From Salvia splendens (taxonomy: Eukaryota > Streptophyta > Magnoliopsida > Lamiales > Lamiaceae): 64,000 nucleotides of DNA. The notes beneath the pieces are model-generated. The model had not been told where the DNA came from. It made no database searches and saw only the letters and a program-made list of their open reading frames with translations. The DNA lies in the NCBI RefSeq assembly GCF_004379255.2, contig NC_056040.1, forward strand, positions 24,502,120 to 24,566,119. Reading direction: 5' to 3'. Below are positions 55,057-64,000 of this stretch, in pieces. Made by a program: the position numbers and the translations under genes. How positions within the stretch are numbered: the first letter of the stretch is position 1; every line of letters starts with the position of its first letter.

Positions 55057-56778
55057 TGTGACATCCCTAACCCGAAACATGCATTATTTTACATATTATT
55101 ATATTATATTATCATTGCATATTAAATTATCATTTTTACTATATAGATATTAAGTGTGTCATAGAGAATATATTCATTGTTATGACGACTCAATATAGTC
55201 GAATATATGAATAGTTTTGATTTACGGGAATTGTTAAAAGGGATGTGTATATACTGTATAATTAAATTAGTGTATATATATGACATAATTATTTAAATAT
55301 GTGTGCATGTGTTTGTGTACCATATAGTACTAATACTTATATACGTACTTATAAATATACTATCTATGCATGTATTTGGATAGAAAGTTACATGCATTAA
55401 ACAAATTGTTTATGTATGTTTTGATAGTATATTGTACTATGCTCTTATATTATTATTTATGTAGGTGGCGTGTTGCATAGTTAGCAAATTAGTATGAGTC
55501 AGCAAAGTAGCTGACGTACATATTTATGTACAGATATATACTATATAATTTATCATTTGAAAAAAAAGAAAGGGGTTTGAGAAAGTTTAGAGGAAAAATA
55601 GAAGTAAAGAGAAAAGTTTCGGATCGAGGGTTATAAATCAAGAGTTGGAGTCGGAAGGAAGAAAAATAGTCCAAAGGATCAAGGAATGTAGATCGGGAAT
55701 CAATAGCTACTGTTCGACCAGATTACCTATCGTGATAAGGTGTATATAAATCACACTTTTAGTTTTACATGTGTTATGTGGTTGATTGTTAATGTTGAAT
55801 TGGAGTGAATTATTGGATTATATGGTGTGAAATTGATATGATTATGAATTATATGATTTTGATGGTCGAATATGATATGAATATTTGATTGCTGAATTGG
55901 ACATGTTTGTTTAGATATATTGGATAATTTGATGGAATATGATATGGATATGTTATTGGTGCAAAGGATATGTTTATGATACCGATTATGTGAATCATTG
56001 GATTAAAGAGTATCTGTGACGGTTTTGCCCTGGATCTGAAATCACAGTGGATATATTGAGACCTTCGGGTCGATCATATTAGGACCTTCGGGTCAAACAT
56101 ATTGGGACCTTCGGGTCAAATCATAGTGGGATCTTCGGGTCAATCATATTGGGACCTTCGGGTCAAACATATTGGGACCTTCGGGTCAAATCACAGTGGG
56201 ACCTTCGGGTCAAATCATAATGGGACCTACAGGTCAATCATATTGGAAATCCCGGGCAGATATCAGGCTTTACTGTTACAGAATAATAAACTGAATAGAG
56301 TGGCATATGCATATGAACATGAAATAGTTTGTTTTTTTAATTATGTTACATATTGTTTCTGATTATATGTATTGATAAAAGAATATGCTTGATGTTTGTA
56401 TCATGTGAGATTAAAGGTGGAAATTTATATATACTGAGTTGTGGCTTATATAAACCACCAAATTTTCAGGAATAAAATAGCATTAAAGTCTTGACCGACG
56501 TGGGTCATAGGAACTCCACGTGTTATCAGGTTCGGCGGCTGACGCATATTGGTAACCTTCTCCTCCTCATCATTTTGCATGTAGATAAATGTATAGTATA
56601 TAGAGTGGTGAGAGGGTTCCACTACTTTACAGGATATTTTGAAATATGTATCGGATAGGTGTTGGTTTGAACTTATATAATATGGGTGTTCTATGAATTA
56701 GACACGTGTATTGATTGCTTTAATGATAAGGGATTTATTTATTAAAAGAGTATACGTCAGAGGGGTTGAGGTGTGACA
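55057..56778 (+). repeat. 5' LTR of the gypsy element
   Basis: It starts TGTGACATCCCTAACCCG and ends GAGGTGTGACA, 1722 bp. It contains an eight-copy array of GACCTTCGGGTC-type palindromes at 56060-56235. Confidence 0.92.
56060..56235 (+). repeat. Array of GACC-TTCG-GGTC hairpin units, 5' LTR (8 copies)
   Basis: Eight copies spaced about 23-25 bp apart with ATCATATTGG-like spacers. Six read GACCTTCGGGTC, one GATCTTCGGGTC and one GACCTACAGGTC. In RNA each could fold as a four-pair stem; seven would be closed by a UUCG loop. Confidence 0.9.
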
Positions 56779-56879
56779 GTTTAGGTGGTATCAGAGCAGG
56801 GATAAGGATCCCGCTAGGACATTGCATTCATGCATTGCATATGATACATATTGGTTATAAGTTGCATTTGCGTTTGAAT

Positions 56880-59603
56880 TATCAGGAACATGGATATTCC
56901 TGAACATATGTCACCGAGGAGAGAAGGGTCAGCCGCCCTGCATCATCAATTAATTTTAGAAACATCTCATATACATATTGCATCATATGGTGATTTCCAG
57001 TAAATACATGGACCAATGATGAGTCAAAGAGGTAGAAACATTAAATAGCACCGAAAAATGGAATTGTTGACTTTATGAGACTACTAATCCGGTCGAGGAC
57101 GAGATATGGTTGAAAAAGGTAGAACATGTGCTCAATCAGATGAGTTGTATGTCAGATGAACGTTTTGATTACACAGTGTCTCTTATTTGAAGCAATTCTT
57201 ACTATTGGTGAGAAACAGTCCCACAATCTATGATACAACCTCTAGTACTCAGTTCAGACGATCTTCCTAGAGAATTTAATGATAAATATATGCAAGAAGT
57301 GTATTGTGATGAGAAGTAAAGAGAGTTTTTGTCTTTAAACAAGGAACTAAGTTTGTTGTTGATTATGAGTTAACATTGTTTTAGTATACACGGTTTATCT
57401 AGACTGCGTGGTGCGAGTTAATTCAGTTGAGCTGCAAGCGGATATTGATTCTCTTGTTCATACACAAATTTGGTATTATCATGAGTATAGATTGGTTTTC
57501 ACTTCATCAAACTAAGGTAGCTTGTCATGTAAAAGAAGTGTTGATATAATCATCAAGTCGAGATTGAGTGATATTTTATGGTATCAACAAATTGCAACTT
57601 GTTTTATATTAGCTACATCGGCTTTTCAATTTATTCGAAGTGGAGATTTGCCTAGATTAGCACCTGATCAAGAGACAAAATTCACTATTAAGTTACTACC
57701 ATGTACTGCATTTATTTCTTTTCACCCTTAGTTGATGAAACAGTTACAAGAGTTGCCAGACGAGAGATATGTATGACACAATGTTTTACCTTGGAAAGCA
57801 CCAATATTATTTGTGAAGAAGAAAGACGACACATTATGACTTTGTGTACACTATTGAAAGTTGAATCATATGACAGTGAAGAGTAAATATTCATTGTCGA
57901 GAATAGAAGACTTATTTGATCAATTTCAAGGTACGCAAGTGTTTTTAAATATATATCGTTGATCAAGATACCGTCAGTTGAAGATAGCTAAAGAGAATAT
58001 TGCAGAGACACCATTCTGAACTCGGTACGACCATTATGAGTTTTGGTTATGCCTTTCAAATTAACTATTGCACCTACAATTATTATGAAATTGATGAACA
58101 AAGTCTCTCAACCATTCCTGGATCAATTAGTGCTTATTTTTATCGACTTACTAGTATATTCACGAAGTACAAATGAGTATGTTAATCACTTGTAGCCAGT
58201 ATTACAAGTTCTGCGAGATAAGCAGCTTTATGCAAGATTGAGTAAATTTGAGTTTTAGCTAGACCATGTGGGATTGTTGGGACACGTGGTGTCAGGTTGA
58301 GGAATAGAAGGATCTATAGAAGATTGAAGAAGTTTTCAACTGAAAATTATTATCGGTTATCGTGGAATCGATTCCGAAGTTATTACGGAAGAGTTCTTTT
58401 TGTTAGTAAAACATGTCAGAAGAGTTTTTTATGAGTTGAAGCATTAATTGAATATGTCAACTATTTTGATTATTTCCTCGGGTACATGATATTATGTTAT
58501 TTATAGTGATGCACTGTAACATGGATTTGGTTTTCTTTTATTAAAAAAAATGGAAAGTCTATTAGTTATGCGTCATGACAATCATGAGTACATGAAGTTT
58601 CTTATTCTGTTCATGATTTGAAATTAGTAGTGTTGTTTGCTTTGAAGATTTGACATCTTTATCAGCATGGAGAGACTCTTTGAATTCTGGCCGATCATGG
58701 GGGATTGAAAGTTATAGAGTTTGTTTCAAGGTGTTTGACATGTCAATGGGTTAAAGCAGAACAATATGTACCTACAGGTTTGTTGAAGCCTTTAACTATT
58801 CTAGTCTCAAAATGAGAACGCATTACTATAAATTTTGGTACAGGGTCACCTATAACACAAAAGAGGAACGATATTATTTGGATGATTGTAGAAAAACTGA
58901 CTAAGTTAGCACATTTCTTACCTATACGATGTGGTTGTTTGTTATATCACTTAGCTGAAAAGTACGCGAGAGATGCGGTACATTTATATGGTATTCTAGT
59001 ATCTTATATGCCTGACAGAAATCTGCAATTTACTATCTTAGTCTTGATAAAGCTTTTCGACAACTATGGGGAATGACTATGTTTTAGTTATATTTTTTTT
59101 TCACCCTTAGAAAGATGGTAAGTCAAAGAGAACTATAAAGACGTTGGAAGAAATGTTTTGTGCTTGTGTTATTGAATTTCAGGGTTCATGGGGATAAGTA
59201 TATTATGTTGATACATTTATGATGTTGTATGAGATATTGTAGAGTAGAAAATGTAAAAGTTCAGTATATAGAGATTTTAGAAGGGCCAGAGATTGTTCAA
59301 GAAACTATTTCAAAGATTGACATTATTAAAAGTAGAATGAAGGCAACACAAGATAGACATAAGAGTTATTATGACAAGTATCGAAAAGAGATGGAATATG
59401 AAGTGGGGAATAAAATGTTTCTGCGAGTTTCACCTTGGAAAGGAGTCATGCGATTCGGGGAAAAAGGTAAGTTAAGTCCTCGCTATATTGGGCCATATGA
59501 TATTGTCGAAAGAGTTGGACCATTGGCGTATAGGTTAGCACTACCTCTGGAATTAACACGGATTCATAATGTTTTCCACGTCAGTATGCTTCGACGTTAT
59601 TGA
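56880..59603 (+). pseudogene. gypsy gag-pol remnants
   Basis: A gag start is likely at 56890 (MDIPEHMSPRREG). Reverse transcriptase traces lie at 57730-57935 and can only be read by switching frames (near VKSKYSLSRIEDLFDQFQG). An integrase core piece MIVEKLTKLAHFLPIRCG lies at 58882-59070. The integrase C-terminal region at 59229-59603 is open for 124 codons (YYDKYRKEMEYEVGNKMFLR, then LSPRYIGPYDIVERVG and HNVFHVSMLRRY). A TWEIEEKMRKNYPHLF tail follows a stop near 59763. The lesions are too many for any function. Confidence 0.8.
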
Positions 59604-59896
59604 TATGATCCTTCACATGTTCTAAAAGATACTGATATACATATTTCTGAAAATTTGATTTATATAGAAAAACCTGTCAACATAGCGGACCGCCAGATAA
59701 AACAATTGCGAAGAAAAGATATTCTAATAGTAAAAGTTATTTGGAAAAATCACAGAGTCGAATAAGCGACTTGGGAAATAGAGGAAAAGATGAGAAAGAA
59801 CTATCCACATCTGTTTATGGGTTAGAAATTTTATTGAGCATGTCAAATTTTAAAGAAATGAATTTTGCGGACAAAATTCTTAAAGAGGGGAAGAAT

Positions 59897-61661
59897 TATG
59901 ACACCCCTAACCCGAAACATGCATTATTTTGCATATTATCAAATTATATTGTCATTGCATATTAAATTGTTATTTTTACTACATAGATATTAAGTGTGTC
60001 ATAGAGAATATATTCATTGTTATGACGACTCAATATAGTCGAATATATGAATAGTTTTGATTTATGGGAATTGTTAAAAGGGATGTGTATATATTGTATA
60101 ATTAAATTAGTGTATATATATGACATAATTATTTAAATATGTGTGCATGTGTTTGTGTACCATATAGAACTAATACTTATATACGTACTTATAAATAAAA
60201 TATCTATGCATGTATTTGGATAGAAAGTTACATGCATTAAACAAATTGTTTATGTACGTTTTGATAGTATATTGTACTACGCTCTTATATTATTATTTAT
60301 GTAGGTGGCGTGTTGCATAGTTAGCAAAAGAACATGACACTTGTACTTATAACATTCATTTAATTAGTATGAGTCGGCAAAGTAGCCAACGTACATATTT
60401 GTGTATAAATATATACTATATAATTTATCATTTGAAAAAAAAAGAAAGGGGTTTAAGAAAGTTTAGAGGAAAAATAGAAGTAAAGAGAAAAGTTTCGGAT
60501 CGAGGGTTATAAATCAAGAGTTGGAGTCGGAAGGCAGAAAAATAGTCTGAAGGATCAAGGAATGTAGATCGGGAATCAAGAGCTAGTGTTCGACCAGATT
60601 ACCTATCGTGATAAGGTGTGTATAAATCACACTTTTAGTTTTACATGTGTTATGTGGTTGATTGTTATATGTTGAATTGGAGTGAATTATTGGATTATAT
60701 GGTGTGAAATTGATATGATTATGAATTATTTGATTTTGATGGTCGAATATGATATGAATATTTGATTGCTGAATTGGACATGTTTGTTTAGATATATTGG
60801 ATAATTTGATGGAATATGATATGGATATGTTATTGGTGCAAAGGATATGTTTATGATACCGATTATGTGAATCATTAGATTAAAGAGGATCTGTGACGGT
60901 TTTGCCCTAGATCTGAAATCACAGTGGATATATTGGGACCTGCGGGTCGATCATATTGGGACCTTCGGGTCAAACATATTGGGACCTTCGGGTCAAATCA
61001 TAGTGGGACCTCCGGGTCAATCATAGTGGGACCTTCGGGTCAAACATATTGGGACCTTCGGGTTAAATCACAGTGGGACCTTCGGGTCAAATCATATAGA
61101 AATCCCGGGCAGATACCGGGCTTGACTGTTACAGAATAATAAACTGAATAGAGTGGCATATGCATATGAACATGAAATGGTTTGTTTCTTTTAATTATGT
61201 TACATATTGTTTCTGATTATATGTATTGATAAAAAATATGCTTATTATATGTATTGATAAAAGAATATGCTTGATGTTTGTATCATGTGAGATTAAAGGT
61301 GGAAATTTATATATACTGAGTTGTGGCTCATATAAACCACTAAATTTTTCAGGAATAAAATAGCAGTAAAGTTTTGACCGACGTGGGTCATAGGAACCTC
61401 ACGTGTTATCAGGTTCGGCGGCTGACGCATATTGGAAACCTTCTCCTCCTCATCATTTTGCATGTAGATAAATGTATAGTATATAGTGTGGTGAGAGGGT
61501 TCAACTACTTTACAGGATATTTTGAAATATGTATCGGATAGGTGTTGGTTTGAACTTATATAATATGGGTGTTCTATGAATTAGACATGTGTATTGATTG
61601 CTTTTATGATAAGGGATTTATTTATTAAAAGAGTATACGTCAGAAGGGTTGAGGTATGACA
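59897..61661 (+). repeat. 3' LTR of the gypsy element
   Basis: It begins TATGACACCCCTAACCCG (TG mutated to TA) and ends GAGGTATGACA, 1765 bp. It has an insertion of about 35 bp near 60330 relative to the 5' LTR, and seven hairpin units at 60937-61088. Confidence 0.92.
60937..61088 (+). repeat. Array of GACC-TTCG-GGTC hairpin units, 3' LTR (7 copies)
   Basis: Seven copies. Variants are GACCTGCGGGTC, GACCTCCGGGTC and GACCTTCGGGTT; the first two keep a UNCG loop and the third replaces the closing G-C pair by G-U. Confidence 0.9.
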
Positions 61662-61699
61662 GCCACATCACTAGGACATCCCACAACTCTTCAATTATA

Positions 61700-62076
61700 G
61701 TAACTTTCTGGAGTCGAATATGTTCTTGTTGTTGTTGAAGATTAGCAAATGCACGGACCCGTTCGGCGTCCCCATGAGATATCCTCATTCGTACATTGGC
61801 GGTGGCTATGCCGTGGCTTGGACCGTCAGCATCTTTATTGACCCAATCAGTCAGTTCTGGACTTTCATTTTTGACGATCATGTTGTGTATAATAATACAT
61901 GCGTACATGACATCAACAATGCAGTCAGTATACCGCCCATCGAGTCTGGAGGACACCAAATGCCCGCTCCACATCCTTGCGCGCCGCCTCCTGTCGTTGC
62001 GCAATGTAGACCTTCTTTGGATCTGTTGGGCATCTGATCGTCTTCCCAAAGACGGGTCATCTAGGGTATATCTCAT
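61700..62076 (-). pseudogene. Harbinger transposase C-terminal remnant
   Basis: The minus-strand frame from 62076 includes RRSDAQQIQRRSTLR, then CIVDVMYACIIIHNMIVKNE, the conserved helix near the transposase C-terminus, and a tail with RMRISHGDAERVRAFANLQQ. The catalytic region is gone. It belongs to a different Harbinger family from the one at 48253. Confidence 0.72.
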
Positions 62077-62282
62077 CCGCCAAATATTAGCTCATATAGT
62101 ATTAGTAGCTCATATAGTACTGGTTGCCGTAGGCGACGAAACTGATGGCCACCACGGACAACCTCTCGTCCTTCCTACTCGTCTGTCACCCGCTCGCTGG
62201 CTCCAATACTGGACGTCCGCAACGGACGAGCAGCTAGTCGGTCGCTCATCCGCCAGGACGTCCGCTATTGTGGATGCTCTTA

Positions 62283-62391
62283 GAGTGAACTATAATAGTA
62301 GTCCCTGGACTATGAGTTTATTTTGTCAATAGTCCCTGGACTTTAAAAATATCTCTAGTAGTCCTTGGACTTAGGGTTTGTTTCAAAATTA
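62283..62391. repeat. Repeat of unknown class with TAGTCCCTGGACT units
   Basis: Three copies of an AGTCC(C/T)TGGACT palindrome. The sequence continues beyond the next Harbinger at 63662 (GTCATTTGTACTG), so the Harbinger is inserted in it. Confidence 0.5.
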
Positions 62392-63658
62392 GGTCATCCA
62401 CAACGCTGTCACTATACCGTCCCTTAACCGTCCCTTAAAACACTATTTGCGGGCCGCACTGTACTTTTTTACTACATCCCTTAACTAAGGGACAGAACCT
62501 GCAACCCTCCGTCCCTTAACCGTCCCTTAAATTACTATTCATTCAATTTCATTTTTTTCCAACAAATTCAATTAATAAAAAACACACTTCATTAACAATA
62601 AAATAACATTACAACATAAAATTCGTAAGAAATTAAAAAAAACATAAATAAAAATCCTAAAAAAAATTAAAACTACATAATTTAATTTCCTCCGCCAAAG
62701 TTTTCCCAAATGTGCTCAATTAGATCCTCTTGGAGTTGGGCGTGGGCGCTAGAGTCGCGTGTCCTTGCCCGAATAGACAACCGTTCTTGTATAGACGGAT
62801 GCACTCCACTTCGCGGCGGACTACTTGCAGTTGAGCTTCCGGGGGATTCGGGGTCGAACCAATTTCCCGCCTCGGGTCCTTCATCTTGGACAATCATGTT
62901 GTGCAAGATTATGCACGTATACATGATGTCGACCATGCTCTCCATGAACCACGTACGAGCCGGGGCTTTGATGATGTTGAAGCGCGCTTGGAGAACCCCG
63001 AACGCCCTCTCCACATCTTTGCGAGAAGCCTCCTGCTTCTGCGCAAAAAGAGCCTGGTTTGGGTTCACAGGCCTGCTGCACATCTTCAGAAAGGTTGGCC
63101 ACTTCGGGTAGATGTCGTCGGCGAGATAGTACCCCATTTTGTAAAGGCGGTTGTTGGCGACGAAGAGGTCGGATTGGTGGAGCACGTTTACGTCGATCTT
63201 CTTCAAGTTATTGTTCCATTATTTGATGCATTTGCTCAAAAGGATCCATTGTTTGATTAAATTTGGGAGAAGAAAAACAGAGTTGGTTTGAGATGAAAAT
63301 TGGAGTGGAAATAGAGACGATTTGAGAAGAATAGATGTGTGTTTTTGTGTGTGAAATGAGTATGAAATAGGAGTATTTATAGAGTAATAAATTCGAATTT
63401 TTTTAAAAAAATGAATGAATGCGTCAGCGTGACGAATCTCACTTGCGGGCCAGCAAGTGGGCGTCACGCATGGCCTGGGAGCTTGCCACGTCGCCTCGGC
63501 GCGTGGCGAGACATCTCGTTACGCGTCTCGGAGGGACGGAACACGGGACGGGATAGCGACGGGTTGGGGATGGGACGGAGCGCTGCAATGCGTCTCGCCG
63601 CCGTCCCGTTCCTCCGTGACGGAACGCGGGACACCCGCGTGACGCGTTGCGGGAGCCC
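62392..63658 (-). mobile_element. PIF/Harbinger deletion derivative of the 48253-50368 family
   Basis: The inverted ends are GGTCATCCACAACG and GGGCTCCCGCAACG, with TTA at 62389-62391 and 63659-63661. The left end closely matches the right end of the 48253 element, so the two copies are in opposite orientation. About 640 bp of transposase is missing. Confidence 0.88.
62682..63249 (-). pseudogene. Harbinger transposase with internal deletion
   Basis: It starts at the ATG at 63249 with MDPFEQMHQIMEQ, then a TAA. The sequence GAAGAAGATCGACGT is joined directly to AAACGTGCT, which belongs to the DVNVLHQSDLF region, so everything from the N-terminal helices to the first catalytic Asp is lost and the frame shifts at the junction. 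A second deletion removes about 14 residues after SDLF. The remainder (LADDIYPKWPTFLK, RKDVERAFGVLQARFNIIKA, MYTCIILHNMIVQDE, then the Ser/Pro tail) is open to 62682. It keeps the second Asp and the Glu but not the first Asp, so it cannot be catalytic. Confidence 0.85.
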
Positions 63659-63799
63659 TTAGTCATTTGTACTGTTTTTTTTTCGAAAATGCCCCTTTGG
63701 GTTTCAAAGTCTAGGATTGTTTTTGAAGATTGAGTTTCAAAGTCATTTATCGTAAAGGAGCTGTGATTTGTGAACATAAATACATATATATCCCATATG

Positions 63800-64000
63800 A
63801 GTTGTGATCAATGTCGAATCAATCTTAAAGACCGAACTAGAGACCAAATTAGGGCCATCCATCTTCTTAATCTTGTGGTAAGGATTAATTTACCATTATT
63901 TCATTATTTTCCCTAAAAAACTTGTTGAAGGGTATTTTGGGAAATCAATTTATTAACAAACATAAAATACTAAAATACGTGTTTCCTCAAATTTTCTCTC
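63800..64000. mobile_element. Left end of a third (TA)n-associated element, cut by window edge
   Basis: After a short TA-rich stretch, AGTTGTGATCAATG begins sequence that parallels the left ends of elements A and B: TCTTAAAGACCGAACTAGAG, then ACCAAATTAGGGCCA and a TTCCCTAAAA block. It is more diverged than A is from B. The rest lies outside the window. Confidence 0.45.

Larger units (their letters stand above)
55057..61661 (+). mobile_element. Ty3/gypsy retrotransposon, decayed coding region
   Basis: Both LTRs, the primer site (GGTGGTATCAGAGCAGGG at 56784), a polypurine tract (AAAGAGGGGAAG near 59883) and the target duplication GCCAC (55052-55056 and 61662-61666) are present. The interior 56779-59896 is riddled with stops and frameshifts. 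Recognisable gypsy pol pieces suggest a Tekay-like chromovirus, which is inference. Confidence 0.92.
54959..62279 (-). mobile_element. PIF/Harbinger element split by a gypsy retrotransposon
   Basis: The inverted ends are GAGCATCCACAATAGG and GAGCATCCACAATAGCG, with TTA at 54956-54958 and 62280-62282. The gypsy element at 55057-61661 sits inside. Without it the Harbinger is about 710 bp with a transposase C-terminal remnant. Confidence 0.87.

Overview
The window looks like an intergenic, transposon-dense stretch of a eudicot nuclear genome, probably an asterid. The grounds are spliced plant-specific genes, Ty1/copia and Ty3/gypsy LTR elements with Met-tRNA primer sites, many PIF/Harbinger elements with TTA/TAA target duplications, Stowaway-type MITEs with the CTCCCTCCGTCC terminus, hAT elements with 8-bp duplications, and a tRNA-type SINE. 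There is no prokaryotic operon structure. The species call is inference only.

Three host genes look intact. They are a 911-residue DC1 (cysteine/histidine-rich C1) protein on + at 36167-38965 with one short intron; an OSD1/UVI4 (GIGAS CELL1/POLYCHOME) cell-cycle regulator of 263 residues on - at 43283-41986 with one coding intron; and a 612-residue LRR receptor-like kinase on - at 53717-50939 that lacks several catalytic residues. A fourth host-like piece at 4710-5147 is a broken DC1 gene. Nothing shows these genes acting together; they are separated by mobile DNA.

Layout. 1-3444: gypsy remnant on -. 3500-5147: copia and gypsy LTR scraps and the DC1 pseudogene. 5383-5822: hAT element built of CGATATATCG repeats. 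8058-17154: foldback element split by a gypsy solo LTR, itself split by a recently inserted copia element and a Stowaway MITE. 17781-18380: two MITEs. 19052-26504: a gag-only LTR element, interrupted by two Harbinger elements, a MITE and a hAT. 26643-35018: a chain of elements sitting in (TA)n tracts; two of them (26678-28879 and 32938-34985) share ends and a 44-bp minisatellite but carry different fragments of host genes (SPX, B-box, cyclin D and others). 35019-39130: DC1 gene. 39131-41412: Harbinger elements and a SINE. 41986-43780: OSD1/UVI4 gene. 43977-50368: Harbinger elements and MITEs, including the best preserved transposase. 50939-53717: LRR kinase. 54959-62279: a Harbinger split by a gypsy element whose LTRs carry arrays of potential UNCG-loop hairpins. 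62392-63658: a deleted relative of the 48253-50368 Harbinger. 63800-64000: start of a third probable member of the gene-capturing family.

The most unusual items are the (TA)n-targeted gene-capturing family and the hairpin arrays in the gypsy LTRs. All boundaries were read by eye; no database search or alignment program was used.
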